From assembly GCA_022565015.1 (NCBI GenBank), contig JADFKI010000070.1:1-13262 (forward strand): 13,262 bases of DNA, in the 5' to 3' direction. Source of the DNA: Chloroflexota bacterium. Its GTDB lineage: Bacteria > Chloroflexota > Dehalococcoidia > Lucifugimonadales > JADFKI01. Positions 1 to 5,362 of the stretch are shown here, in pieces. The number at the start of each line of letters is the position of its first letter. Position 1 is the first letter of the stretch. The translations under genes and the position numbers were made by a program. Under the pieces are notes generated by a model. The model searched no databases, had not been told where the DNA came from, and was given only the letters and a program-made list of their open reading frames with translations.

Positions 1-111
1 AACAACGTTGCCGTTCTCCTTGACCCTTCGCACCAGGTCCATCGTGATGCTTCCTCGAGGGTCGCCGAATTCCAGGGTGCCGTCAATGTCAAAGCTTATG
101 AGAAGCGCCAA
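1..111 (-). CDS. HAD-superfamily hydrolase, N-terminal fragment
   Basis: Only the first 37 codons are present; the gene continues beyond the left edge. The minus-strand translation starts MALLISFDIDGTLEFGDP, and the DxDGT element (D8, D10) is motif I of haloacid dehalogenase-type phosphatases, where the first Asp is the nucleophile and the second the acid/base. The start is inferred to be TTG at 111-109: an in-frame TGA lies directly upstream, and a GGAGGG Shine-Dalgarno sequence sits six bases before the TTG. An ATG overlaps this site but is in another frame and hits a stop after eight codons. Substrate cannot be told from so short a piece. The DGTLEFGDP continuation suggests a small cytosolic HAD phosphatase. 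Family assignment is fairly secure, the specific function unknown. Confidence 0.72.
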   Translation of the reverse strand, partial: MALLISFDIDGTLEFGDPRGSITMDLVRRVKENGNVV

Positions 112-285
112 TCATGGCCCTCCATCCACAGTTTTTTTGCCTTGGGCTAGGGAAAGGTCGCCAAAACGCGATGGCAATGTCTCAAGTCTACCCTATTAGA
201 AGCGGTATTTGGCCCTCTGTCGGCGACACCATACTCCCGGTGCCAATTTCACGAATCGGCAGGCCATTGAGCGAGCTTATCCACT

Positions 286-465
286 TCAACCAGGGAAGTT
301 TGTGAGAAAGACGCTGACAAGCAGGGCCAAGGTGCCGAGTGTGAACGAAATGCTCAACACCGTGAGCAGGTACTTACGTGAAGCGCCGTAGATCATGTAC
401 CCGATCAGTGACAGGGCACTGACGCTCAAAAAGAAGGTCCCCAGCAAGGCTAAAGAACGGATCAT
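286..465 (-). CDS. Small two-helix membrane protein, hypothetical
   Basis: This 59-residue ORF starts MIRSLALLGTFFLSVSALSL and ends SVFLTNFPG. It consists almost wholly of two hydrophobic stretches, about residues 4-27 and 32-55, joined by a short basic turn (GASRK), so it should be a hairpin of two transmembrane helices in the cytoplasmic membrane. Third codon positions are mostly G or C, as in the surrounding real genes, which supports coding. The start is ATG at 465-463; a TAG lies ten codons upstream in frame and no other start is available between. No good Shine-Dalgarno sequence is visible, which lowers confidence. It is on the same strand as the HAD fragment, 174 nt upstream of it. I do not recognise the family. 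Confidence 0.5.
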   Translation of the reverse strand: MIRSLALLGTFFLSVSALSLIGYMIYGASRKYLLTVLSISFTLGTLALLVSVFLTNFPG

Positions 466-503
466 ATGTCCACGCAGATTATTCCAAGGACCCTACTGTA
501 ACA

Positions 504-522
504 TCGATTCCGTCTGAATCGA
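504..522. repeat. Inverted repeat TCGATTC-N5-GAATCGA
   Basis: This is a perfect 7-bp inverted repeat with a 5-nt spacer. It lies about 40 nt upstream of the start of the small membrane protein gene on the minus strand, a position that would suit an operator for that gene. It is not followed by a T-run, so it is unlikely to be a terminator. The binding factor is unknown. Confidence 0.45.
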
Positions 523-734
523 CCAATGGGAACGTTTAGGCCGTACCAGAGCTGCGATATGGCCCGCGGGCCCCAGCATAATGCGGATCAGCGCCGAAAC
601 GGGCCCATATTCTCACCAACAGGGCGAGTTGGCTCCTCAGGCTCCCGTCTGAGGTGCGGGATCACGGCACTCACCACGATTAACGACCGTATTAAAGCCC
701 TTAGCAACCCTCGGCCTGATCTGACGGCGAATAC

Positions 735-763
735 TTGACAAGTGGCATTCGTTCGTTTAACTT
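735..763 (+). promoter_or_regulatory. Candidate sigma-70 promoter for the Fur/PerR gene
   Basis: A perfect -35 hexamer TTGACA is at 735-740. The -10 element is weak: TTTAAC at 756-761 (15-nt spacer, four of six matches) or TAACTT at 758-763 (17-nt spacer, three of six). Transcription would start near 770, leaving a leader of about 85 nt that carries the palindromic operator at 781-795. Confidence 0.45.
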
Positions 764-769
764 ACGAAC
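751..769. promoter_or_regulatory. Inverted repeat GTTCGT-N7-ACGAAC over the -10 region
   Basis: This perfect 6-bp inverted repeat with a 7-nt spacer overlaps the proposed -10 element of the regulator promoter, so a bound protein would block polymerase. Its half-site GTTCGT differs from the TTAGAA half-sites just downstream, so a second factor may act here. The factor is unknown. Confidence 0.4.
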
Positions 770-780
770 CAGGCAACTTA

Positions 781-805
781 TTAGAACGATTCTAATTTGT
801 TAGAA
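781..805. promoter_or_regulatory. PerR/Fur-type operator (TTAGAACGATTCTAA plus a third half-site)
   Basis: The 15-mer at 781-795 is a perfect TTAGAA-N3-TTCTAA palindrome. Read as a 7-1-7 site it matches the PerR-box form TTAGAATnATTCTAA at 13 of 14 informative bases. A further TTAGAA at 800-805 pairs with the second half-site, giving overlapping sites as seen at Fur-family operators. It lies 59-73 nt upstream of a Fur-family gene, so autoregulation is the natural reading. Confidence 0.65.
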
Positions 806-853
806 ATTTCACATGCACACCTGCTTCTCGTCTAATTCAAGGAGTGACGCCTA

Positions 854-1345
854 GTGGCTCAGCCGGACTTACAGCACAGAATCTTGGAGATGAAACAGGC
901 CCTCCTGGACAGGGGCGTGAGCCTCACTCCTCGTCGAGAGAAGCTCCTCGAAGTGCTAATCGCCAGCGACAATCACCCCTCGGCAAGCGAAATACACGAA
1001 GGCGTCAGGAGATACTATCCCGGCACCAGCCTGGCAACCATCTACAACACCATCGAGCTCCTCAAGGAGACCGGCCAGGTGCTTGAAATCGAGTTCAGCG
1101 GCGCCGCCAACAGGTACGACGGCCGTATTCCCGATTCGCATCCTCATCTGATCTGCCTGGAGTGCGAGAGGGTGGACGACCTGCAGCTGCCCGAAGACGA
1201 TGGCTCCCTGGGCGAGATAGCGAAGGCAACGGGCTATCAAATCGTTCGACGGCGGACGGACTACTACGGAATATGTCCCGAATGTCAGATAAAACAGGGC
1301 GGAGCCGCCCCTTCGAAAGGGGGTGACTCCACCTCGGACCTTTGA
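854..1345 (+). CDS. perR: Fur-family transcriptional regulator, PerR-like
   Basis: This is a 163-residue cytosolic metal-dependent repressor. The N-terminal winged helix (about 8-85) includes LTPRREKLLEVL and the recognition segment TSLATIYNTIELLKETG. The C-terminal dimerisation domain carries both structural zinc pairs, CLEC (101, 104) and CPEC (141, 144). Regulatory-site residues line up with B. subtilis PerR: H41 (NHPSA), D89 (NRYD), H96 and H98 (SHPH), and D109 five residues after the second Cys. Fur proteins usually have Glu at that last place and PerR has Asp, so a peroxide sensor is favoured over an iron sensor; this is inference from alignment by eye. The start is GTG, with AAGGAG nine bases upstream. 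A Fur-type palindrome lies in its leader. The final 15-20 residues are a polar extension beyond the usual end. The gene is 105 nt upstream of the DUF1800 gene on the same strand. Confidence 0.85.
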   Translation: MAQPDLQHRILEMKQALLDRGVSLTPRREKLLEVLIASDNHPSASEIHEGVRRYYPGTSLATIYNTIELLKETGQVLEIEFSGAANRYDGRIPDSHPHLICLECERVDDLQLPEDDGSLGEIAKATGYQIVRRRTDYYGICPECQIKQGGAAPSKGGDSTSDL

Positions 1346-1376
1346 GCGAACGCTTCGGCGTACTCGTAATATATTC

Positions 1377-1390
1377 CAATCTACAGATTG
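1377..1390. repeat. Palindrome CAATCT-AC-AGATTG between perR-like gene and DUF1800 gene
   Basis: This perfect 6-2-6 palindrome lies in the 105-nt spacer, about 35 nt before the ribosome binding region of the DUF1800 gene. A two-base loop makes an RNA hairpin unlikely, so a protein-binding site is the better guess. It does not match the PerR-type site upstream of the regulator. It is AT-rich and without a T-run. Confidence 0.35.
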
Positions 1391-1425
1391 TTATTCGAAG
1401 TGGAGCCCGGAACGTAATGATTCTT

Positions 1426-1461
1426 AGGAGGCACGGAATGGAGGCGTGTAATGGCCGCTAA
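1426..1461 (+). promoter_or_regulatory. Double Shine-Dalgarno site with 7-codon leader ORF
   Basis: An AGGAGG at 1426-1431 is spaced six bases from ATG 1438, which opens a 7-codon ORF (MEACNGR, stop TAA 1459-1461). A second GGAGG at 1440-1444, inside that mini-ORF, is spaced six bases from ATG 1451, the DUF1800 start, in another frame. The mini-ORF stop overlaps the beginning of the DUF1800 gene. The arrangement could give translational coupling, or the first ATG may be accidental. Confidence 0.4.
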
Positions 1462-2863
1462 ACAAGAGATCGCACAGTTGGCGCACCTGATGCGTCGCGC
1501 CGGATTCGGAGCGACCCGAGACGAGTTGGAGGAGCTGGCGGAGCTTGGCTACGACAAGGCCGTAGACCAGCTTGTCGATTACGAAGACACACCGCCCGTC
1601 GACGACTACCTGCTGTACAGGTATCACCCGATCACCGAGGTACCCGGCGGAGCGGCCGCACCCGGTCAGGCGAACTGGATGTACTACCTGGTGAACTCGG
1701 AGCGGCCCCTCGAAGAGAAGATGGCGCTTTTCTGGCACCATGTATTCGCCACCGGCAACGCCAAGGTGGACAACTGCAACCACCTGCTCGACCAGATCGA
1801 CATGTTCCGAAAGTATGGCATGGGCAGCTATCGGGAGCTCCTGTCCAAGCTTGCCAGCGACCCGGCGATGATCTTCTGGCTGGACAACAACGAGAACCAC
1901 AAGCATGCGCCCAACGAGAACTGGGGACGTGAATTGCTGGAGCTCTTCTCCCTGGGAGTCGGCAACTATACCGAGAAGGATGTCTATGAGTGTTCGAGGG
2001 CCTTCACGGGCTGGACGATAGGCGCCAAGATGCCTCGATTCCCTTACGGACGCTTCCCGTGGCACTTCGAGTTCCTAGCCGAGGACCACGACAACACCGA
2101 GAAGACCTTCCTCGGCCACACCGGGAATCTCGACGGCAACGACATAATCGATATCATCCTTCAGCAGCCGGCGTGCCCGAAGTTCATCTGCAGGCACCTG
2201 TACAACTTCTTCGTGGCGGACGAGCCGCAGGTCCCCGCCTGGGACATCGAGGAGCCACGAGACCCCGAAGCCATCCAGCAGATGATCGACACCTTCGTGG
2301 ACAACGACTTCGAGATTAAGCCGGTGCTGCGCATGATGTTCAAGTCCGACTTCTTCAAGGCGGCCTTGTACAAGAAGGTCAAGAGCCCGACCGAGGTCGT
2401 CGTGGGCACGCTCAGATTGACCGGCGACATGAAGGGCCCCGATCCCCGACTTGAGGCGGTTGCCAAGGAGCCCGGATACATGGGGCAGGATATCTTGGAC
2501 CCGCCCAGCGTCGAGGGCTGGCACACCGGACACGAGTGGATCAACAGCGGCTCGCTGGTGAAGCGGGTCAACTTCGTGGCAGATCGCATCAGCAACACCG
2601 ATCTGCCGGGCGTGAAGAGAATCGTAGAGCGAATAGCCGGCTCCAACGGCCCCACGATGAGCCCTGAGCAGTTTGTAGACCAGTGCCTCGATCTCATGGG
2701 ACCAATCGAGATGGCCGGCAACACCCGCACCGAGCTAATTTCCCATGCGGAGACCGGCGGCGTCATAAACTGGGAAGGCGACGAGAACTACGAGGAGTCA
2801 ACGGAGCGGACTGGCGAAATGTTGGCGCTCATCGGCGCAACGAGAGAGTACCAATTCGGGTAG
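1451..2863 (+). CDS. DUF1800 family protein
   Basis: This 470-residue protein shows the DUF1800 (pfam08811) landmarks in order: an N-terminal helical segment AHLMRRAGFGATRDELEELA (11-30), PLEEKMALFWHHVFATGNAKV (86-106), NENWGRELLELFSLGVGNYT (155-173) followed by DVYECSRAFTGWT (177-189), CRHLYNFFVAD (247-257) and the C-terminal DPPSVEGWHTGHEWINS (350-366). Biochemical function is not known for the family. Its members are almost always paired with DUF1501 genes, as here (39-nt gap, same strand). Many members carry an export signal; this one starts MAAKQEIAQL with no hydrophobic segment, so it is predicted cytosolic. The ATG at 1451 is preceded by GGAGG at six bases. The C-terminal 80 residues are acidic and less family-like. 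Family call is firm; role unknown. Confidence 0.88.
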   Translation: MAAKQEIAQLAHLMRRAGFGATRDELEELAELGYDKAVDQLVDYEDTPPVDDYLLYRYHPITEVPGGAAAPGQANWMYYLVNSERPLEEKMALFWHHVFATGNAKVDNCNHLLDQIDMFRKYGMGSYRELLSKLASDPAMIFWLDNNENHKHAPNENWGRELLELFSLGVGNYTEKDVYECSRAFTGWTIGAKMPRFPYGRFPWHFEFLAEDHDNTEKTFLGHTGNLDGNDIIDIILQQPACPKFICRHLYNFFVADEPQVPAWDIEEPRDPEAIQQMIDTFVDNDFEIKPVLRMMFKSDFFKAALYKKVKSPTEVVVGTLRLTGDMKGPDPRLEAVAKEPGYMGQDILDPPSVEGWHTGHEWINSGSLVKRVNFVADRISNTDLPGVKRIVERIAGSNGPTMSPEQFVDQCLDLMGPIEMAGNTRTELISHAETGGVINWEGDENYEESTERTGEMLALIGATREYQFG

Positions 2864-2902
2864 GCGGCCAACCTTATTAAGAAATCATCTCAGGAGGAAC
2901 TA

Positions 2903-4048
2903 ATGGCAACGACCAATAAACCGCCAGTCGTGGTTGTTCTTCAGTTGACTGGAGGTAACGACTACTTTAATACGATAATTCCGTTCACGGACGGCAACTA
3001 CCATGATTCCAGGAGGTCTCTCGGGATTCCCGAGGAGCGAGTGCTCAAGCTGGACGATAAGCTTGGAATGCACCCAGCGATGGGCCCGATGAAAGAGATC
3101 TACGACAGCGGCGACATGGCCATCATTCACGGAATCGGATATGAGAACTCGCCGAGGTCGCATTTCCGCTCCATGGACATCTGGCACACCTGTGAGCCGA
3201 AAACAGTCGGTACGGAAGGATGGGTAGCCAGGGCGACCCGCGAGTTCGACCCGGACGGCGAGAACCCGATCACAACGGTCAACGTGGGCCAGGCCCTTCC
3301 CAGGGCCCTCGTAGCACCCGGCGTTTCCGTCGCCTCAGTCGCCGACGTCTCCAACTACGGTCTGCTCACCAGTATCGAGCAGAAGGAACAGCGCGATAGA
3401 GTGCTTCAGAGGTTCGCCAACATGTACGCGCCGGCCATAGGCTCAGGTCCCGTCATGGACTACCTCGGCCAGACCGGACTGGACGCGCTGAAGGGCGCGG
3501 ACATCTTGAAGGTAGCGCCTGAGAGGTACAAGTCCAGCATAGAGTACGGCAGCAGCCCCATCGCCCATAAGCTTCGGGACATCTCGATGGTTCACGCGGC
3601 CGATCTAGGCACGCGGTTCTTCTACTGCGACTACGGCAGCTTCGACACTCACGCCGCACAGGCAACGCTGCATTCCCAGCTCTGGTCCGACACCGCCGAG
3701 GCCGTGGCCGATTTCTGGGACGATCTCAGAGAGCAGGGCACCGACGACAACGTCGTCATGTTCCTCTTCTCGGAGTTCGGCCGCAGGGTTCGGGACAACG
3801 GCTCAGGCACCGACCACGGCGCTGCCGGCGTTGCGTTCGCCATTGGCCCGAGCGTCAAGGGCGGCATGTACAGCGAGTATCCCGACACGCGGCCGGAAGC
3901 GCTGGAGCAGGGCGACCTTGTTCCCAACATGGACTACAGAGGCGTCTACAGCACGATTCTCGAGGACTGGATGAAACTGGACCCTGTGCCGATCGTAAAC
4001 GGCACCTTTGAGCAGCCCAAGTTCATCGAGACGAACGGCCACTCCTAA
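2903..4048 (+). CDS. DUF1501 family protein (alkaline-phosphatase-like fold)
   Basis: This 381-residue protein follows the DUF1800 gene by 39 nt, with AGGAGG five bases before ATG, so the two almost certainly form an operon. DUF1501 (pfam07394) landmarks are VVVVLQLTGGNDYFNTIIP (9-27), LGMHPAMGPMKEIYDSGDMAIIHGIG (54-79, quoted in part only), the DYGSFDTHAAQ segment (243-253), FSEFGRRVRDNGSGTDHGAAG (289-309) and NMDYRGVYSTILEDW (342-356). The D-T-H and D-H-G elements sit where metal ligands occur in the alkaline phosphatase superfamily. The enzymatic reaction is not established for this family. Members generally carry a twin-arginine signal; here the N-terminus MATTNKPPVV runs straight into the first core strand, so export is unlikely. 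A large GC-rich hairpin lies 27 nt after the stop. Confidence 0.88.
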   Translation: MATTNKPPVVVVLQLTGGNDYFNTIIPFTDGNYHDSRRSLGIPEERVLKLDDKLGMHPAMGPMKEIYDSGDMAIIHGIGYENSPRSHFRSMDIWHTCEPKTVGTEGWVARATREFDPDGENPITTVNVGQALPRALVAPGVSVASVADVSNYGLLTSIEQKEQRDRVLQRFANMYAPAIGSGPVMDYLGQTGLDALKGADILKVAPERYKSSIEYGSSPIAHKLRDISMVHAADLGTRFFYCDYGSFDTHAAQATLHSQLWSDTAEAVADFWDDLREQGTDDNVVMFLFSEFGRRVRDNGSGTDHGAAGVAFAIGPSVKGGMYSEYPDTRPEALEQGDLVPNMDYRGVYSTILEDWMKLDPVPIVNGTFEQPKFIETNGHS

Positions 4049-4075
4049 ACGAGACCTTTGATAAGACGAGCTAGC

Positions 4076-4111
4076 CTCCGGCGGGTCCGAACATGACCGG
4101 ACCCGCCGGGG
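4076..4111 (+). terminator. Strong GC-rich hairpin after the DUF1501 gene
   Basis: CCGGCGGGTCCG (4078-4089) pairs perfectly with CGGACCCGCCGG (4098-4109) around an 8-nt loop, and the stem extends by a G-T wobble and a further C-G pair. No T-run follows, so it is not a classical intrinsic terminator. It may stop transcription with a factor, or protect the 3' end of the DUF1800-DUF1501 mRNA. Confidence 0.6.
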
Positions 4112-4162
4112 CCAACTCGATGTTTCACTGAATTCAGCCTTATAGACAGTGAGGGAATCGCG

Positions 4163-5167
4163 ATGCTAACGACTACAATAGCAGGCCGCACCTGGAACTA
4201 CAGCCACACGATCGGTCGCAACGCGGCCGCGGGCAACGGCTTTTCGCAGCCGATGGACCTGGCCCTGGCTCCGGGAGGCGTAATCTACGTACTTAGCAGA
4301 GGGCAGGAAGGCGCCGGAGGTGTTGTCGCCCCGAACAAGCGCATCGGCAAGGTGACGATAGACGAGAAGTTCCTCGGGGACTTTGGCCGCGGCGGACTCA
4401 CCTGGCCCTCGTCCCTAGCCGTTGACAAGGACGGCAACGTGTACTGCTCCGACGAGCATGAGAACAAGGTCATGGTCTACGATTCGGATGGTCAGGAGAT
4501 TGGCCACTGGGGAGAAGCGGGGTCCGACGAGGGGCAGCTCGACGCCCCGACAGGCCTTGCTTTCGACTCGTATAACAACCTTTACATCTCTGACGCCGGG
4601 AATCACCGGGTCCAGAAGTTCACAAAGGACGGTCAGTTCCTGAGTGCCTTCGGGGCAGAGGGAACGGAACACGGCCAGTTCAACCGGCCCTGGGGCCTAA
4701 CGGTCGACAAAGACGGCGACGTCTATGTCGTCGACTGGGGCAACAACCGGGTCCAGAAGTTCTCGCCCGACGGTGAGTTCAAGCTGGCATTCGGCGCGGA
4801 GAGCGGTCCAGGCGGCGAGCTCGACCACCCGGCCGGCGTTGCGGTAGACAGCGAAGGCGACGTCTACGTCTCCGACTGGGGCAACAGGCGCGTCCAGATC
4901 TACGACCCGGAAGGCAGCACCATAACCGCGCTCTACGGCGATGCCGTCGAGTTTTCGTCGTGGGCGAAAGAGGTCGTGGAGTCCAACCCCGACGTCGTGA
5001 AGGCCTACCGACGCGTGAAGGACAAGACCGCCCTCGGCCTGTTCTCCCACCCCGTGGGCATGGCCATCGACGAGGAGGACCGGCTGATCGTCACGGACAC
5101 GACCCGTGGCCGACTCCAGGTCTACGCCAAGGAAAAGAACTACCTGGACCCTCAGTTCAACCTGTAA
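4163..5167 (+). CDS. NHL-repeat six-bladed beta-propeller protein
   Basis: This 334-residue protein is built of NHL-type repeats. Six blades can be placed with cores near residues 28-46, 80-106, 127-153, 174-200, 221-247 and 295-322. The middle ones follow the pattern P-x-G-[LV]-[AT]-[FV]-D-x-x-[GN]-[DN]-[LV]-Y-[IV]-x-D-x-G-N-x-R-V-Q. Blades 3 to 5 are spaced 47 residues apart, and the DNA repeats as well (an identical 17-mer at 4605-4621 and 4746-4762), which suggests internal duplication. About 45 extra residues (250-294) lie between blades 5 and 6. No signal peptide or membrane segment is seen, so it is predicted cytosolic. NHL propellers act as binding scaffolds or, in some cases, lyases/hydrolases; which applies cannot be told. 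GAGGGA lies six bases before the ATG. It follows the DUF1501 gene by 114 nt across a hairpin. Confidence 0.85.
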   Translation: MLTTTIAGRTWNYSHTIGRNAAAGNGFSQPMDLALAPGGVIYVLSRGQEGAGGVVAPNKRIGKVTIDEKFLGDFGRGGLTWPSSLAVDKDGNVYCSDEHENKVMVYDSDGQEIGHWGEAGSDEGQLDAPTGLAFDSYNNLYISDAGNHRVQKFTKDGQFLSAFGAEGTEHGQFNRPWGLTVDKDGDVYVVDWGNNRVQKFSPDGEFKLAFGAESGPGGELDHPAGVAVDSEGDVYVSDWGNRRVQIYDPEGSTITALYGDAVEFSSWAKEVVESNPDVVKAYRRVKDKTALGLFSHPVGMAIDEEDRLIVTDTTRGRLQVYAKEKNYLDPQFNL

Positions 5168-5234
5168 CTCCGGATTCAGGTATCGGTGGAGTAGGAATTC
5201 CTATTTAGACACACAGGCTACAAGATAGGCGAGA

Positions 5235-5289
5235 ACAAGGGGACAGGGTTGGAGAAGTGAGTTTCTCTCGCCCTGTCCTCTTGTCTTTT
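5235..5289 (+). terminator. Intrinsic terminator after the NHL gene
   Basis: ACAAGGGGACAGGG (5235-5248) pairs with CCCTGTCCTCTTGT (5271-5284) in a 14-bp stem with one G-T wobble. The loop contains a smaller GAGAA/TTCTC stem. A short T-run (CTTTTG) follows at 5285-5290. It is about 70 nt after the NHL stop codon. The stem resembles the terminator downstream of the next gene. Confidence 0.7.
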
Positions 5290-5310
5290 GGAATAGACTT
5301 CATTTATTAT
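5281..5310 (+). promoter_or_regulatory. Candidate promoter for the FAD oxidoreductase gene
   Basis: TTGTCT (5281-5286, four of six) and TATTAT (5305-5310, five of six) are separated by 18 nt. The -35 overlaps the right arm of the preceding terminator. The start would fall near 5317, inside the AT-rich tandem repeat. A gene preceded by a terminator needs its own promoter, but this one is only moderate. Confidence 0.35.
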
Positions 5311-5316
5311 TTCGTT

Positions 5317-5344
5317 TTCACTATTTCATCTTCATTATTTCATT
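5317..5344 (+). repeat. 14-bp tandem repeat in an AT-rich leader
   Basis: TTCACTATTTCATC (5317-5330) is followed directly by TTCATTATTTCATT (5331-5344); they match at 12 of 14 positions. A degenerate partial copy lies at 5299-5314. The stretch 5289-5350 is strongly AT-rich, against GC-rich neighbours, and ends six bases before the GGGGAGG ribosome binding site. Confidence 0.55.
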
Positions 5345-5362
5345 CTCATTAAGGGGAGGAAC

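Larger units (their letters stand above)
466..853. other. Gene-poor spacer upstream of the Fur/PerR gene
   Basis: No convincing gene lies here. A 70-codon plus-strand ORF (526-738) has no ribosome binding site and its end overlaps the -35 box of the regulator promoter. The stretch holds a 7-5-7 inverted repeat (504-522), a small GC-rich hairpin (635-654), a promoter-like TTGACA (735-740), a 6-7-6 inverted repeat (751-769) and Fur-type half-sites (781-805). The part 540-720 shows no tRNA or known riboswitch signature that I can recognise. Confidence 0.5.

Noticed and set aside
8..391. Three overlapping plus-strand ORFs of 60-63 codons
   Set aside because: They oppose the HAD fragment and the small membrane protein, and their products look like shadows rich in Arg, Pro and Ser without family motifs.
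540..720. Possible tRNA, tmRNA, SRP RNA, RNase P RNA or T-box/SAM riboswitch
   Set aside because: None of the conserved primary motifs of these RNAs could be found on either strand; only a simple 6-bp hairpin at 635-654 is present.
526..738. 70-codon plus-strand ORF in the spacer before the Fur/PerR gene
   Set aside because: No ribosome binding site, no recognisable motif, and its end overlaps the TTGACA of the regulator promoter. It could be a degraded remnant but nothing supports that.
1437..1461. ATG at 1438 as the DUF1800 start
   Set aside because: It is out of frame with the DUF1800 protein and stops after seven codons; the ATG at 1451 has its own ribosome site.
5299..5344. CRISPR-like array
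   Set aside because: The units are only 14 bp, directly adjacent without spacers, and there are two to three copies.
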